Of a stretch of DNA of 64,000 nt, positions 41,278-50,400 are shown one piece after another. Numbering within the stretch: position 1 is the first letter of the stretch; each line of letters begins with the position of its first letter. A model generated the notes under the pieces. The model saw only the letters and a program-made list of their open reading frames with translations, did not search any database and was not told where the DNA came from. The position numbers and the translations under genes are program-made. The stretch is from JBEVOS01 sp044226655 (GTDB taxonomy: Bacteria > Pseudomonadota > Alphaproteobacteria > Caulobacterales > Aquidulcibacteraceae). The stretch spans positions 62,001 to 126,000 of the forward strand of contig JBGAGO010000001.1 of NCBI GenBank assembly GCA_044226655.1, written 5' to 3'.

Positions 41278-41998
41278 GCCGCGCGGCGGACCATTTGCCG
41301 GGCGGGGCGCCGAATTGGCGGCGAAACGCGGCGACGAACGCGCTCAAGCTTTCATAGCCGGCGGCTTCGGCCGCGCGCGCAACGCTTGCGCCGGCCGACA
41401 GCGCCTGCGCCGCCGCCAGCAAGCGCCGCTGCGTGCGCCATTGCGCGAAGCCAAGACCCGTTTCTTCGAGGAACAGACGCTGCAAGGTGCGCGCGCTGGC
41501 GCCGGCGCGCACGCCGATGTCTGCAAGCGTGGCCTCGCCGCCGGCGAGATCAGCGGCGCGCGCGGCGCGCGGATCGGAAGGACGCCGCAGCGTCAGCGGC
41601 AACGTCGCCGCGCCGCGCACCTCGCTCATCAGCACCGCGGCGAAAGCGGCATGGACCTCATTCTCCGCGCGCAACATGCCGATCTCGATGATGCGGCGAA
41701 TGAGCTCGCGGAAGAACGGCGAGATTGCGAGCACGCGCGGCCCGTCTTCCGGCGCGTCGAACGCGGGATTGATGTAGAGCGTGCGCATGCGCACGGCGTT
41801 CTCCATGCGGATCTCATGATCGACGCCAGCCGGCACGGAGACGGCCATGGACGGCGGTGCGAAATATTCGTCGCGGCCGGCCAGGATGCGCATCACGCCC
41901 GCCTCGGCGAACACGATCTGCCGCCAGCCATGATCGTGCCGATCGATGACCGTTCCCGCCGAGTAATCGGCCGCGAGCGAGCGGATGAGAAACGTCAT
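41264..41998 (-). CDS. AraC-family transcriptional regulator with cupin domain
   Basis: A 244-residue regulator. The N-terminal 130 residues form a cupin-like sensor (DRHDHGWRQIVFAEAGVM, SVPAGVDHEI) and the C-terminal 100 residues the AraC double helix-turn-helix (LADIGVRAGASARTLQRLFLEETG; ARAAEAAGYESLSAFVAAFRRQFG). The ligand is unknown. It is convergent with rsmB, overlapping by 14 bp, and divergent from a VOC-family gene 83 bp away, its most likely target. Confidence 0.9.
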   Translation of the reverse strand: MTFLIRSLAADYSAGTVIDRHDHGWRQIVFAEAGVMRILAGRDEYFAPPSMAVSVPAGVDHEIRMENAVRMRTLYINPAFDAPEDGPRVLAISPFFRELIRRIIEIGMLRAENEVHAAFAAVLMSEVRGAATLPLTLRRPSDPRAARAADLAGGEATLADIGVRAGASARTLQRLFLEETGLGFAQWRTQRRLLAAAQALSAGASVARAAEAAGYESLSAFVAAFRRQFGAPPGKWSAARLSGG

Positions 41999-42081
41999 GT
42001 CGTATTGGCGACAATTATTGTCTAACTGGCGCGTATCGGCAATCCGGCACCTGGGCTAGAACAGCACGCCAGGAGGCCGCC

Positions 42082-42465
42082 ATGCCCAACAATGTCGTCC
42101 ATTTCGCCATCCAGGTTGATGACACCGACCGCGCCAAGGCATTCTACGGCGGCATATTCGGCTGGCGCTTCGAGGATTGGGGGCCGCCGGGCTTTTTCCG
42201 CGTTCACACCGGCGATGAGGCCCATCCCGGCATCGAGGGCGCACTCTACAAGCGCCATGAGCCGCTGACCGGCGCCGGCATGCGCGGCTTCCGCTGCACC
42301 ATCGGCGTGGACGATATTGGCGCCATCCGCGCCGCCGTGCTCGCCCACGGCGCCAAGCTTCGTTTCGATATCTCGACGATCCCGACTGTCGGCACGCTCA
42401 TCGAATTCGAAGACCCCGAAGGCAACATCGTCTGCGCCATGCAATACGAGACGCCGCGGTACTGA
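42082..42465 (+). CDS. VOC (glyoxalase/dioxygenase) superfamily protein
   Basis: A 127-residue protein with two beta-alpha-beta-beta-beta modules: VVHFAIQVDDTDRAKAFYGGIFGWRFEDW in the first and CTIGVDDIGAIRAAV in the second, ending FEDPEGNIVCAMQYE. The His, Glu metal ligands of glyoxalase I are partly recognisable (HFAIQ; the second-module Glu near EFEDPEGN). The substrate is unknown; such small proteins include antibiotic-binding and lyase types. It is divergent from an AraC regulator. Confidence 0.88.
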   Translation: MPNNVVHFAIQVDDTDRAKAFYGGIFGWRFEDWGPPGFFRVHTGDEAHPGIEGALYKRHEPLTGAGMRGFRCTIGVDDIGAIRAAVLAHGAKLRFDISTIPTVGTLIEFEDPEGNIVCAMQYETPRY

Positions 42466-42523
42466 CCGGCGTCGCAATTGCGCGCGCCTTGCGCGCTTGG
42501 CCGGGCCTCGCTAACCAGCGCAC

Positions 42524-43183
42524 ATGGCGCGGACGCTGATTGCGCCGTCGATTCTGTCGGCGGATTTCGCGAAGCTTGGCGAAGAGGTGCGCGCGGCCGA
42601 GGCCGCCGGCGCCGATATGATCCATGTCGATGTGATGGATGGGCATTTCGTGCCCAATCTCACGATCGGGCCGATGGTCGTGAAGGCGCTCAAACCGCAC
42701 GCCAAGACGCCGCTCGACGTGCATTTGATGATCGCGCCGGTCGATCCCTACATCCAGGCCTTCGCCGAGGCCGGCGCAAACATTCTCACCTTCCATCCCG
42801 AAGCGGGTCCGCACGCGCATCGCACCGCGCAGGCCATCAAGGCGGCGGGCGTCAAAGTCGGCGTCTCGCTCAACCCGGGCACGCCGATCGCCGCCATCGA
42901 GCATCTGATCGATCTGCTCGATCTCATTCTGGTGATGACGGTCAATCCCGGCTTCGGCGGCCAGAAATTCATCGAGAGCCAGCTGCCGAAGATCGAGAGC
43001 TTGCGCAAACGCATCGACGCCAGCGGGCGCGACATCATCCTCGAGGTCGATGGCGGCGTGAACAAGGACACCGCGCCGCGCGTGATCGAAGCCGGCGCCA
43101 CAGCGCTGGTGGCGGGCGCGGCTGTGTTCACCGGAAACCCGGCCGATTACGCCGCCAATATCGCGCGGCTGCGCACGGCGTGA
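42524..43183 (+). CDS. rpe: Ribulose-phosphate 3-epimerase
   Basis: A 219-residue TIM-barrel enzyme interconverting ribulose-5-P and xylulose-5-P in the pentose phosphate pathway. Metal and catalytic residues are in IAPSILSADF, HVDVMDGHFVPN, DVHLMIAPVD, MTVNPGFGGQKFI and EVDGGVN. The length is normal. The next gene's GTG overlaps its stop. The run rpe-heparinase-purH follows rsmB nearby, an order I know from Caulobacter-type genomes. Confidence 0.96.
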   Translation: MARTLIAPSILSADFAKLGEEVRAAEAAGADMIHVDVMDGHFVPNLTIGPMVVKALKPHAKTPLDVHLMIAPVDPYIQAFAEAGANILTFHPEAGPHAHRTAQAIKAAGVKVGVSLNPGTPIAAIEHLIDLLDLILVMTVNPGFGGQKFIESQLPKIESLRKRIDASGRDIILEVDGGVNKDTAPRVIEAGATALVAGAAVFTGNPADYAANIARLRTA

Positions 43184-44850
43184 GCGGGCGCTGGCGCGGC
43201 GGCGGCGAGCCGGAGCCCTGGCGCGCCAATCCCTTCTACCGTGTGCGCCTCGGCGATCACGGACCGGACCGCATCGCGCAATTCGGGCAAGACGTGCGCT
43301 TAGGCGATCTCACGCGCGGGCGCGATCTGGCGCGCGGCATCTGGCGCATCGCCGCTGAACGCTTGGCCGGCGAACACGCCGTACCCTGGGAGCGCACCGC
43401 GCCCTCGCGCCATTTCGTGGCGCGGCTGCACGCGTTTTCCTGGCTCTCGGATCTCGCCGCGCTCGGCCCCGATTCCCACGCGCGCACCGCGCTGCTGATC
43501 GAGACCTGGGTCGCGCAATATGGCGAATGGGACGAATTGGCGTGGGACGCGGCGCTGACGGCGGAGCGCTTGTTCGCCTGGCTGTGCTACGGCCAGCGCG
43601 CGTTCGAATATGGCGATCCCGCACAACGGCCGGCGCTGATGCGCTGTGCGGGGCGTCAGGCGCGGCTGCTGCTGCTCGCGCGCGGCGAACTCGACGACAA
43701 TCCCCTCGCCTACATCAAGGCGGGCGCGGCGCTCGTGCTCGCTGGCTGCGCGGATTTCCCTGAGGCGCAGCGCCTGCGCGAACATGGCGAAGAATATCTG
43801 ATCGAAGCGGCGGCCAAGCAATTCCTGCCCGATGGCGCGCATGCGTCGCGCTCGCCCGAAGCGCTGGCCGAAGCGCTGTTCGATATGCTGACCGCGATCG
43901 ACGCGCTGAAGCGCGCCGGCTTCGAAGCGCCGCCGACTTTGGTGGAGGCGCTGCCGCGGCTCGCCAACATGTTGCGCTTCTTCCGCCTTGGCGATGGCGG
44001 CCTGGCCTGCTTTCACGGCGGCTCGGAAGGCGCGCCCCACGCAATCGACCGCGCGCTGGAGCGCATTGGCGGGCCACCGCGCGCTTTTCGCTTCGCCACG
44101 CACGCCGCCTATCAGCGCCTTCAGCAAGGCGATCTCACCGCGCTCGTCGACGTGGGCGGGGCGCCGCCCACGCCATTCGGCGAGCGCGCGCATGCGGGCG
44201 CGCTGGCGTTCGAAATGTCGTGCGGAGCCGAGCGCGTGATCGTGAATGTGGGCGACAGCCGCGAGCTCGATCCGGTGTGGCGGGCGGCGGCGCGCACCAC
44301 CAATGCGCATTCCACGCTGATCGTCGGCGATGCGATGTCGTCGGCGCTCGATGGGCGCGCACGCGGCGGGCCGCGCCTGACCGGCCCTATTATCGATGAC
44401 ATGCGCCGCAGCGAAGACGAAGACGGCGTGACCGTGCAGGGCCGCCATGACGGCTACCGCGCCGGCTTCGGCCTGCTGCACCGCCGCTACCTGTTCGTCG
44501 ATCCGGCCGGGCGCAATGTGCGCGGCATCGACGAATTGATGCGGCCGATGAAGCTGAAAGCCCCCGCGCCGCGCGCGCCGATCCCGTTCGTGGCGCGCTT
44601 CCACCTGCATCCGAGCGTGCGCACCGACATGATTGAGCATCAGATGGTGCAGCTCGAAACGCCGAGCGGCGCGCGCTGGCGCCTGCGCACCGACGCGCCC
44701 AAGATCGAGCTGGCGCAATCGACCTATCTGAGCGGCCGCGCGGGCCGTCAGGAATCCTGGCAAATTGTGCTGTCGGGCGAAGCCGACCCGATGGGGCACG
44801 GCCTTGGCCCGCCCAACCGCATCCGCTGGGCCCTGGCGCGCGGCGAATAG
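43180..44850 (+). CDS. Heparinase II/III-family protein
   Basis: A 556-residue protein of the heparinase II/III family. The N-terminal half is an alpha/alpha toroid of helices (SRHFVARLHAFSWLSDLAA, ERLFAWLCYGQ), with the likely catalytic Tyr/His region in DNPLAYIKAGAAL. The C-terminal beta-sheet domain has VGDSRELDPVWRAAARTTNAHSTL-type segments (RTTNAHSTLIVGD), HDGYRAGFGLLHRRYLFV and HLHPSV. No signal peptide is visible. Orthologues next to purH are common in alphaproteobacteria; the natural substrate is unknown. It starts at GTG 43180, overlapping the rpe stop (GTGA). Confidence 0.88.
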   Translation: MSGRWRGGGEPEPWRANPFYRVRLGDHGPDRIAQFGQDVRLGDLTRGRDLARGIWRIAAERLAGEHAVPWERTAPSRHFVARLHAFSWLSDLAALGPDSHARTALLIETWVAQYGEWDELAWDAALTAERLFAWLCYGQRAFEYGDPAQRPALMRCAGRQARLLLLARGELDDNPLAYIKAGAALVLAGCADFPEAQRLREHGEEYLIEAAAKQFLPDGAHASRSPEALAEALFDMLTAIDALKRAGFEAPPTLVEALPRLANMLRFFRLGDGGLACFHGGSEGAPHAIDRALERIGGPPRAFRFATHAAYQRLQQGDLTALVDVGGAPPTPFGERAHAGALAFEMSCGAERVIVNVGDSRELDPVWRAAARTTNAHSTLIVGDAMSSALDGRARGGPRLTGPIIDDMRRSEDEDGVTVQGRHDGYRAGFGLLHRRYLFVDPAGRNVRGIDELMRPMKLKAPAPRAPIPFVARFHLHPSVRTDMIEHQMVQLETPSGARWRLRTDAPKIELAQSTYLSGRAGRQESWQIVLSGEADPMGHGLGPPNRIRWALARGE

Positions 44851-44952
44851 GCCCTTGCGCGGATTTGCCCGCAGAAGCGCGCTTGCCAAGGGGCGCCCGC
44901 GCGCCTGGAATCGGCGCAGATGAAGGCCATGTTAGCCAGAGCAGAAGCCCCC

Positions 44953-46542
44953 ATGAGTTCCGACCTCCAGCCGGTCAAACGCGCCCTCATTTCGGTTTCA
45001 GATAAAACCGGGCTCGTCGAGCACGCCAAGGCGCTCGCGGCGCTGGGCGTGGAGCTCGTGTCGACCGGCGGCAGCGCAGCGGCGCTCAAAGCGGCCGGCC
45101 TTGCAGTGCAGGACGTCAGCGCGCTGACCGGATCGCCGGAGATGATGGACGGGCGGGTGAAGACCTTGCACCCCAAAGTGCACGGCGGCCTGCTCGCGCT
45201 GCGCGACAATGCGGACCACGCCGACGCCATGAAGACGCACGCGATCGCGCCGATCGATCTGCTGTACGTCAATCTCTATCCGTTTGAAGCGACGGTCGCG
45301 GCGGGCGGCGATTTCGACGCCTGCATCGAGAACATCGACATCGGCGGCCCGGCGATGATCCGCGCGGCGGCGAAGAACCATGGCTTCGTCGCCGTCGCCA
45401 CCGATGCCGAGGACATGGACGCCGTCATCGACGCGCTGCGCGCAGACGGCGGCACGCGCCACGACATGCGCAAGCGTCTCGCCGCGAAAGCTTATGCGCG
45501 CACGGCGGCCTATGATGCGGCGATCTCCAATTGGTACGCTGCGCAGCTGGGCGAGGAAGCGCCCACCTGGCGCGCCTTCGGCGGCAAGCTCAAGCAAACG
45601 TTGCGCTATGGTGAGAACCCACATCAGAAGGCCGCGTTTTACGTCAACGACCAAAGCCGGCCCGGCGTCGCCACCGCGCGCCAGATGCAGGGCAAGGAAT
45701 TGTCCTTCAACAATCTCGCCGATGCGGACGCGGCGATCGAAATCATCAGCGAGTTCGATCCGAAGGCCAGCGCCGCCGTCGCCATCATCAAGCACGCCAA
45801 TCCCTGCGGCGTGGCGCTCGGGGACAATCTGAAGGACGCCTATATCCGCGCCTTCAATTGCGATCAGATGTCGCCGTTCGGCGGCATCATCGCCGTGAAC
45901 CGCACACTCGACGGCGCGGCCGCGACGGAGATCGTGAAAATCCTCACCGAGATCGTCATCGCGCCCGACGCCGATGACGAGGCCATCGCGATCTTCGCGA
46001 AGAAGAAGAATTTGCGCCTGCTGCTCACCGGCGCCCTGCCCGATGCGCGCGCGCCTGGCCTTACCTTCAAACCGCTCTCCGGCGGCTTCCTGGTGCAGGA
46101 CCGCGACATCGCGCGCATCACCGAAGCCGATCTCACCATCGTCACCAAGCGCGCGCCCACGGCGGCGGAGGTGCGCGACATGCTGTTCGCCTTCACCATC
46201 GCCAAGCATGTCAAATCCAACGCCATCGTGTTCGCGAAGGACGGCCAGACCGCCGGCATTGGTGCCGGCCAAATGAACCGGCGCGACAGCGCGCGCATCG
46301 CCGCCATCCGCGCGCAGGAGGCCGCCGATGCGCTCGGCCTGCCGGACTCACTGTGCAAAGGCTCAGCGTGCGCCTCCGATGCGTTCTTCCCGTTCCCCGA
46401 CGGGTTGGAGCAGGCCATCGAGGCCGGCGCGACCGCCGTCATCCAGCCCGGCGGCGCGCTGCGCGACAAGGCCGTGATCGAGGCCGCCGACAAGGCCGGC
46501 ATCGCCATGGCGTTCACCGGCATCCGCCATTTCAAACATTGA
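44953..46542 (+). CDS. purH: Bifunctional AICAR formyltransferase/IMP cyclohydrolase
   Basis: A 529-residue enzyme that does the last two steps of purine synthesis. The N-terminal IMP cyclohydrolase (about 1-200) has ALISVSDKTGLVEHAK, STGGSAAALKAAG and KTLHPKVHGGLLA. The C-terminal transformylase has LRYGENPHQKAAFY, KHANPCGVA with the catalytic Lys-His, and GIGAGQMNRRDSARIA. The ATG at 44953 gives the usual length; an in-frame ATG at 44920 adds eleven residues. It is the last gene of the rpe-heparinase-purH group and is followed by a pair of bulged palindromes. Confidence 0.97.
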   Translation: MSSDLQPVKRALISVSDKTGLVEHAKALAALGVELVSTGGSAAALKAAGLAVQDVSALTGSPEMMDGRVKTLHPKVHGGLLALRDNADHADAMKTHAIAPIDLLYVNLYPFEATVAAGGDFDACIENIDIGGPAMIRAAAKNHGFVAVATDAEDMDAVIDALRADGGTRHDMRKRLAAKAYARTAAYDAAISNWYAAQLGEEAPTWRAFGGKLKQTLRYGENPHQKAAFYVNDQSRPGVATARQMQGKELSFNNLADADAAIEIISEFDPKASAAVAIIKHANPCGVALGDNLKDAYIRAFNCDQMSPFGGIIAVNRTLDGAAATEIVKILTEIVIAPDADDEAIAIFAKKKNLRLLLTGALPDARAPGLTFKPLSGGFLVQDRDIARITEADLTIVTKRAPTAAEVRDMLFAFTIAKHVKSNAIVFAKDGQTAGIGAGQMNRRDSARIAAIRAQEAADALGLPDSLCKGSACASDAFFPFPDGLEQAIEAGATAVIQPGGALRDKAVIEAADKAGIAMAFTGIRHFKH

Positions 46543-46555
46543 GGCTTTTGCTCCA

Positions 46556-46604
46556 GAGCATCATCCGAAGAAGTGGGATCCAGCTCTTCGACAAGATGAT
46601 GCTC
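46556..46604. repeat. Bulged palindrome b1
   Basis: Outer arms GAGCATCATC (46556-46565) and GATGATGCTC (46595-46604), inner arms CGAAGA (46566-46571) and TCTTCG (46585-46590), with ACAA (46591-46594) bulged on one side. It begins 13 bp after the purH stop and could act as a terminator. Confidence 0.8.
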
Positions 46605-46613
46605 AATTGAAGA

Positions 46614-46658
46614 GCTAGAGCCCCGTTCCGATTCCATCGGAACGGAAAAGGCTCTAGC
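46614..46658. repeat. Bulged palindrome b2
   Basis: Outer arms GCTAGAGCC (46614-46622) and GGCTCTAGC (46650-46658), inner arms CCGTTCCGAT (46623-46632) and ATCGGAACGG (46636-46645), with AAAA (46646-46649) bulged on one side. All arms are perfect. It lies 9 bp after b1 and just before the hydrolase gene. Confidence 0.85.
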
Positions 46659-46666
46659 CTGCGCTT

Positions 46667-47428
46667 ATGCCGCCGCCTGAAACGCTGGAGCATCGCGTCG
46701 CGCAGCTTGCGCCGCATTTCACCATCGTGAAGCCGGATGGGCCCGGCCCGTTCATCACGGTCGTGCTGCTGCACGGCTGCGGCGGGCGCAAACCGCTGAT
46801 GGACCGCTGGGCCGAGTTCATCCGCGGATGCGGCGCGGTGGCCATCGTGGTCGATTCCTACGCGCATCGGCGCATCAGCGAATACGAAGCCTACGCCACG
46901 GTTTGCCTCGGCCTGCGCTTCTGGGGCCGCGAGCGCGCGGGCGATCTGTTCGCCGCGCTCGATTGGGCGCGGCGGCAAGCCTGGTGCGATCCCAAGCGTC
47001 TGGTCGCGGCGGGCTGGAGCCATGGCGCCTGGACCATTCTCGATGCGCTCACCATGGCGCCCGGCGCCGACATCGCGCGCGCGACGGGACTGACGCATCT
47101 GCCCGATGAACCGCTCGACGGCCTTGCCGGCGCGTTTCTCAACTATCCCTATCTCGGCGGCGCCAGCCTTGCGGCGCGGCGCACATGGCGCGTCCATCCG
47201 CGCACGGTGGCGATCGTCGGTGGCAGAGACGCCATTGTCGGCTCGGCGGCGCCCTGGCGCGCGCTCCATCGCCTACGCGCAGCCGGCGCGCCGATCGAAA
47301 CGCATCTGTTCGAGACGGCGACGCATGCCTATGACGAGCACGAAGCCAAGGACATGCGCGTGCGCTTCGACGGCCCGCTCACCGAGCGCGCGCGGCGCCT
47401 GCTGCGCGATCTGTTGGAGGCGCTCTAG
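46667..47428 (+). CDS. Dienelactone hydrolase-like alpha/beta hydrolase
   Basis: A 253-residue alpha/beta hydrolase. The oxyanion region is VVLLHGCGGRKPL, the nucleophile elbow is AAGWSHGAWTIL (Ser in GWSHG), Asp lies in VGGRDAIVG, and His in ETATHAYDEHE. This layout resembles dienelactone hydrolase-like proteins found widely in alphaproteobacteria. The substrate is unknown. The ATG lies 9 bp after palindrome b2, so the repeat forms its leader. Its stop overlaps the convergent GDH stop by 4 bp. Confidence 0.85.
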   Translation: MPPPETLEHRVAQLAPHFTIVKPDGPGPFITVVLLHGCGGRKPLMDRWAEFIRGCGAVAIVVDSYAHRRISEYEAYATVCLGLRFWGRERAGDLFAALDWARRQAWCDPKRLVAAGWSHGAWTILDALTMAPGADIARATGLTHLPDEPLDGLAGAFLNYPYLGGASLAARRTWRVHPRTVAIVGGRDAIVGSAAPWRALHRLRAAGAPIETHLFETATHAYDEHEAKDMRVRFDGPLTERARRLLRDLLEAL

Positions 47429-50400
47429 CGCCCCGCCGCCAGCGCGATCGTGCTCAGCTCCGCGTTCGCGAGCGTGAGCTTGGCGAAGGTCCAGCCGCCA
47501 TCGCCGCCGAGCTGATCGATCGCCGACAAACTCGCGGCCACGCCCGGCCCGAGGCCATTCACCCACGCATCGACGGCCGAAGCGGCGCGCTTCTGATCGT
47601 TCAACGCGCCGGAATCGCCGATCTTGGAGGCGGCGAAATCGGTCAGCTGGCGTTGCGTGTCGAAGAAGGATTCGACCGTGCGCCGCATCGCCAGCCGATC
47701 CCAATGCGCGTCGAGGCGCAGGCTGGCGGCGGCCGCGCGCAGCGCGTCCAGCTGCAGGCGCGCGCCCACGGCGCGATAAAGATAGGCCGTCGGCAGCACC
47801 GGCAAGCGCCGCCGCTCAGCGAGATCGGCGATGTCGAGCGTCGCTGCGAGCGGCGCGAGCAAGGCGATCTTCGCGGCGATCGTATCGGGCGCGCCCGCCG
47901 CGACCAGATGCGCGCGCCGCGCCGCTGCGCCCGCGCGTTCGATCTCAGACAGCGCGCCCTCGCCGGCTTCGCGCAGCGCCGCGATCGGCGCGCGATAAGC
48001 CGCGATGGCGTTTTCCAACCCGCGGCCGAACAGATTGCCGTGGCGCACGAGGTAGATGATCGTCCGGCGCAGCATCGCCGCGATTTGTTGATGCAATTGG
48101 ATTTGCACAGCCGCAGACGCGCGATTGTCGAGTGCATCGATCTCCGCGCCAAGCTCCTTCAGATCGAAGATGCGCCGCGCGGCTTCGAAGGCGCAGGCGA
48201 TGGCGACGGGCTCGGCGCTGACGGTTTCGCGCACGCGGTCCACGAAGCTCGGCCCGCCCGCATTGATCACATCATCGGCCAGATAGGTCGCGACCAGCGC
48301 ACGGTGCAGCCGATGGCGGCGGATTTCGGCATCGTATTTATGCAATTGCTGCGGGAAATAGGCGACGAGCGGCGCGTGAAAGGCCGGATCGTCCGGCGCG
48401 TCGCTCTCCATCAGCGCATCGAACAGATCGATCTTGGCGTAGGCGATGAGCTTGGACAGCTCGGGCCGCGTGAGGCCGAGATGCGCGGCGCGCAGTGCGC
48501 GGAACTCATCCATCGTCGGCAGGCCTTCGACGGCGCGCGAGAGCTTTCCGGCGGCTTCCAGGCGCGCGATGAAGCGCTCATGGCTGTCGATATCTTCGAC
48601 CGCCGTCGATTCCGACAGCGAAAGCGCGCCCGTCTGATCGTAATTGTCCACCAGCACCAGCGCGCCGACCTCATCGGTCATGGCCGCGAGCAGCGCGGGG
48701 CGATCCTTCTCCTTCAGATCGCCGCTGCGGATGACGTCGCTCAGCAGAATCTTGATGTTCACCTCATGGTCGGACGTGTCCACGCCCGCCGAATTGTCGA
48801 CGGCGTCGGTGTTGATGCGCCCGCCCTTGCGCGCAAACTCGACGCGGCCGGCTTGCGTGACGCCCAGATTGGCGCCTTCGCCGATCACGCGCGCGCGCAC
48901 GTCGCGGCCATCGACGCGCTGTGTATCATTGGCCTTGTCGCCGACATCCGCGTGCGATTCGAGATGGCTCTTCACGAAGGTGCCGATGCCGCCGAACCAC
49001 AGCAGTTCGCACTCCGCCTTCAGCAAGGCAGTGATGAGTTCGGAGGGCGTCACCTCCACCGCGGTCAGCCCGGTGAGATGCGCTATTTCCGGCGTCACCG
49101 CGATGCTCTTGAGCGTGCGCGCGAACACGCCGCCGCCTTGGCTGAGGAGGCTCTTGTCGTAATCGTCCCAGGATGAGCGCGGCAGATCGAACAGCCGCTT
49201 GCGCTCAGCCCAGCTCTTGTCGAGATCGGCGGGATTCGGATCGAGAAAGATATGGCGATGGTCGAAGGCCGCGACGAGGCGAATCTTCTTCGACAGCAGC
49301 ATGCCATTGCCGAACACATCGCCCGACATGTCGCCGACGCCGATGACGTCGAACGCCTCTTCCTGGATGTTCTTGCCGAGTTCGCGGAAATGCCGCTTCA
49401 CGGCCTCCCATGCGCCCTTGGCGGTGATGCCCATGGCCTTGTGGTCGTAGCCGACCGAGCCGCCGCTCGCGAACGCATCGCCCAGCCAGAAGCCGTAATC
49501 GACCGCGAGCGCATTGGCGATGTCGGAGAATGTCGCCGTGCCTTTGTCCGCGGCGACGACGAGATAGGGATCGTCGCCATCCCAGCGCACGACATCTTTC
49601 GGCGGTGTGACGGTTTCGCCAGCGAGATTGTCGGTGATGTCCAAGAGGCCGCGCAGGAAGGTGCGATAGGCTGCGACGCCCTCTTCCTGATAATTTGGCG
49701 CGCCGCGCGCGGGCAAACGCTTCGGGAAGAAGCCGCCTTTGGCGCCGACCGGCACGATGATGGCGTTCTTCACCTGCTGCGCTTTGACGAGATCGAGAAT
49801 TTCGGTGCGGAAATCGTCGCGGCGATCGGACCAGCGCAGGCCGCCGCGCGCGATCGGACCGAAGCGCAGATGCACGCCTTCAACCTGCGGGCCGGAAATC
49901 CAAATCTCGCGATAGGGCTTGGGCGCCGGCAAATCCGCCAGCTCGCGGCTGGCGATCTTGATCGAAATATAGGGCTTGGCGCGGCCTTCAGAATCCTTCT
50001 GGTAGAAATTGGTGCGCTGCGCGGCGTCGACCAAAGCCGTCATGCGCCGCAACACGCGGTCTTCGTCGAGGCTTGTCACCGCCTTGAGCGCGGTTTCGAT
50101 CTTTCCGCTGATCTCATGCGCCCAGGCCGTCCGCGCCGGCATGTCTTCCGGCATGTCTTCCGGCAGGCTCGGATCGAAGCGGACGCGGAACAGCGCCAGG
50201 ATCAGCGCCGCGATATCGGGATGCGCTGCAAGCGCGGCTTCCTGCACAGCTTGCGACGGATCGAGCCCGGTTTGCTGGCGATAGCGCGCCAGCGCGCGCA
50301 GCAAGGCCGCCTCGCGCCAGCCCACGCCCAGCCGCAACACCACGCGGTTGAAGCCGTCGCTCTCCGTCTGTCCGGTCCAGACCGCTTCGAAGGCTTCTTC

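Noticed and set aside
42478..43179. Upstream extension of the heparinase frame
   Set aside because: It overlaps rpe in another frame; the GTG at 43180 that overlaps the rpe stop is the better start.
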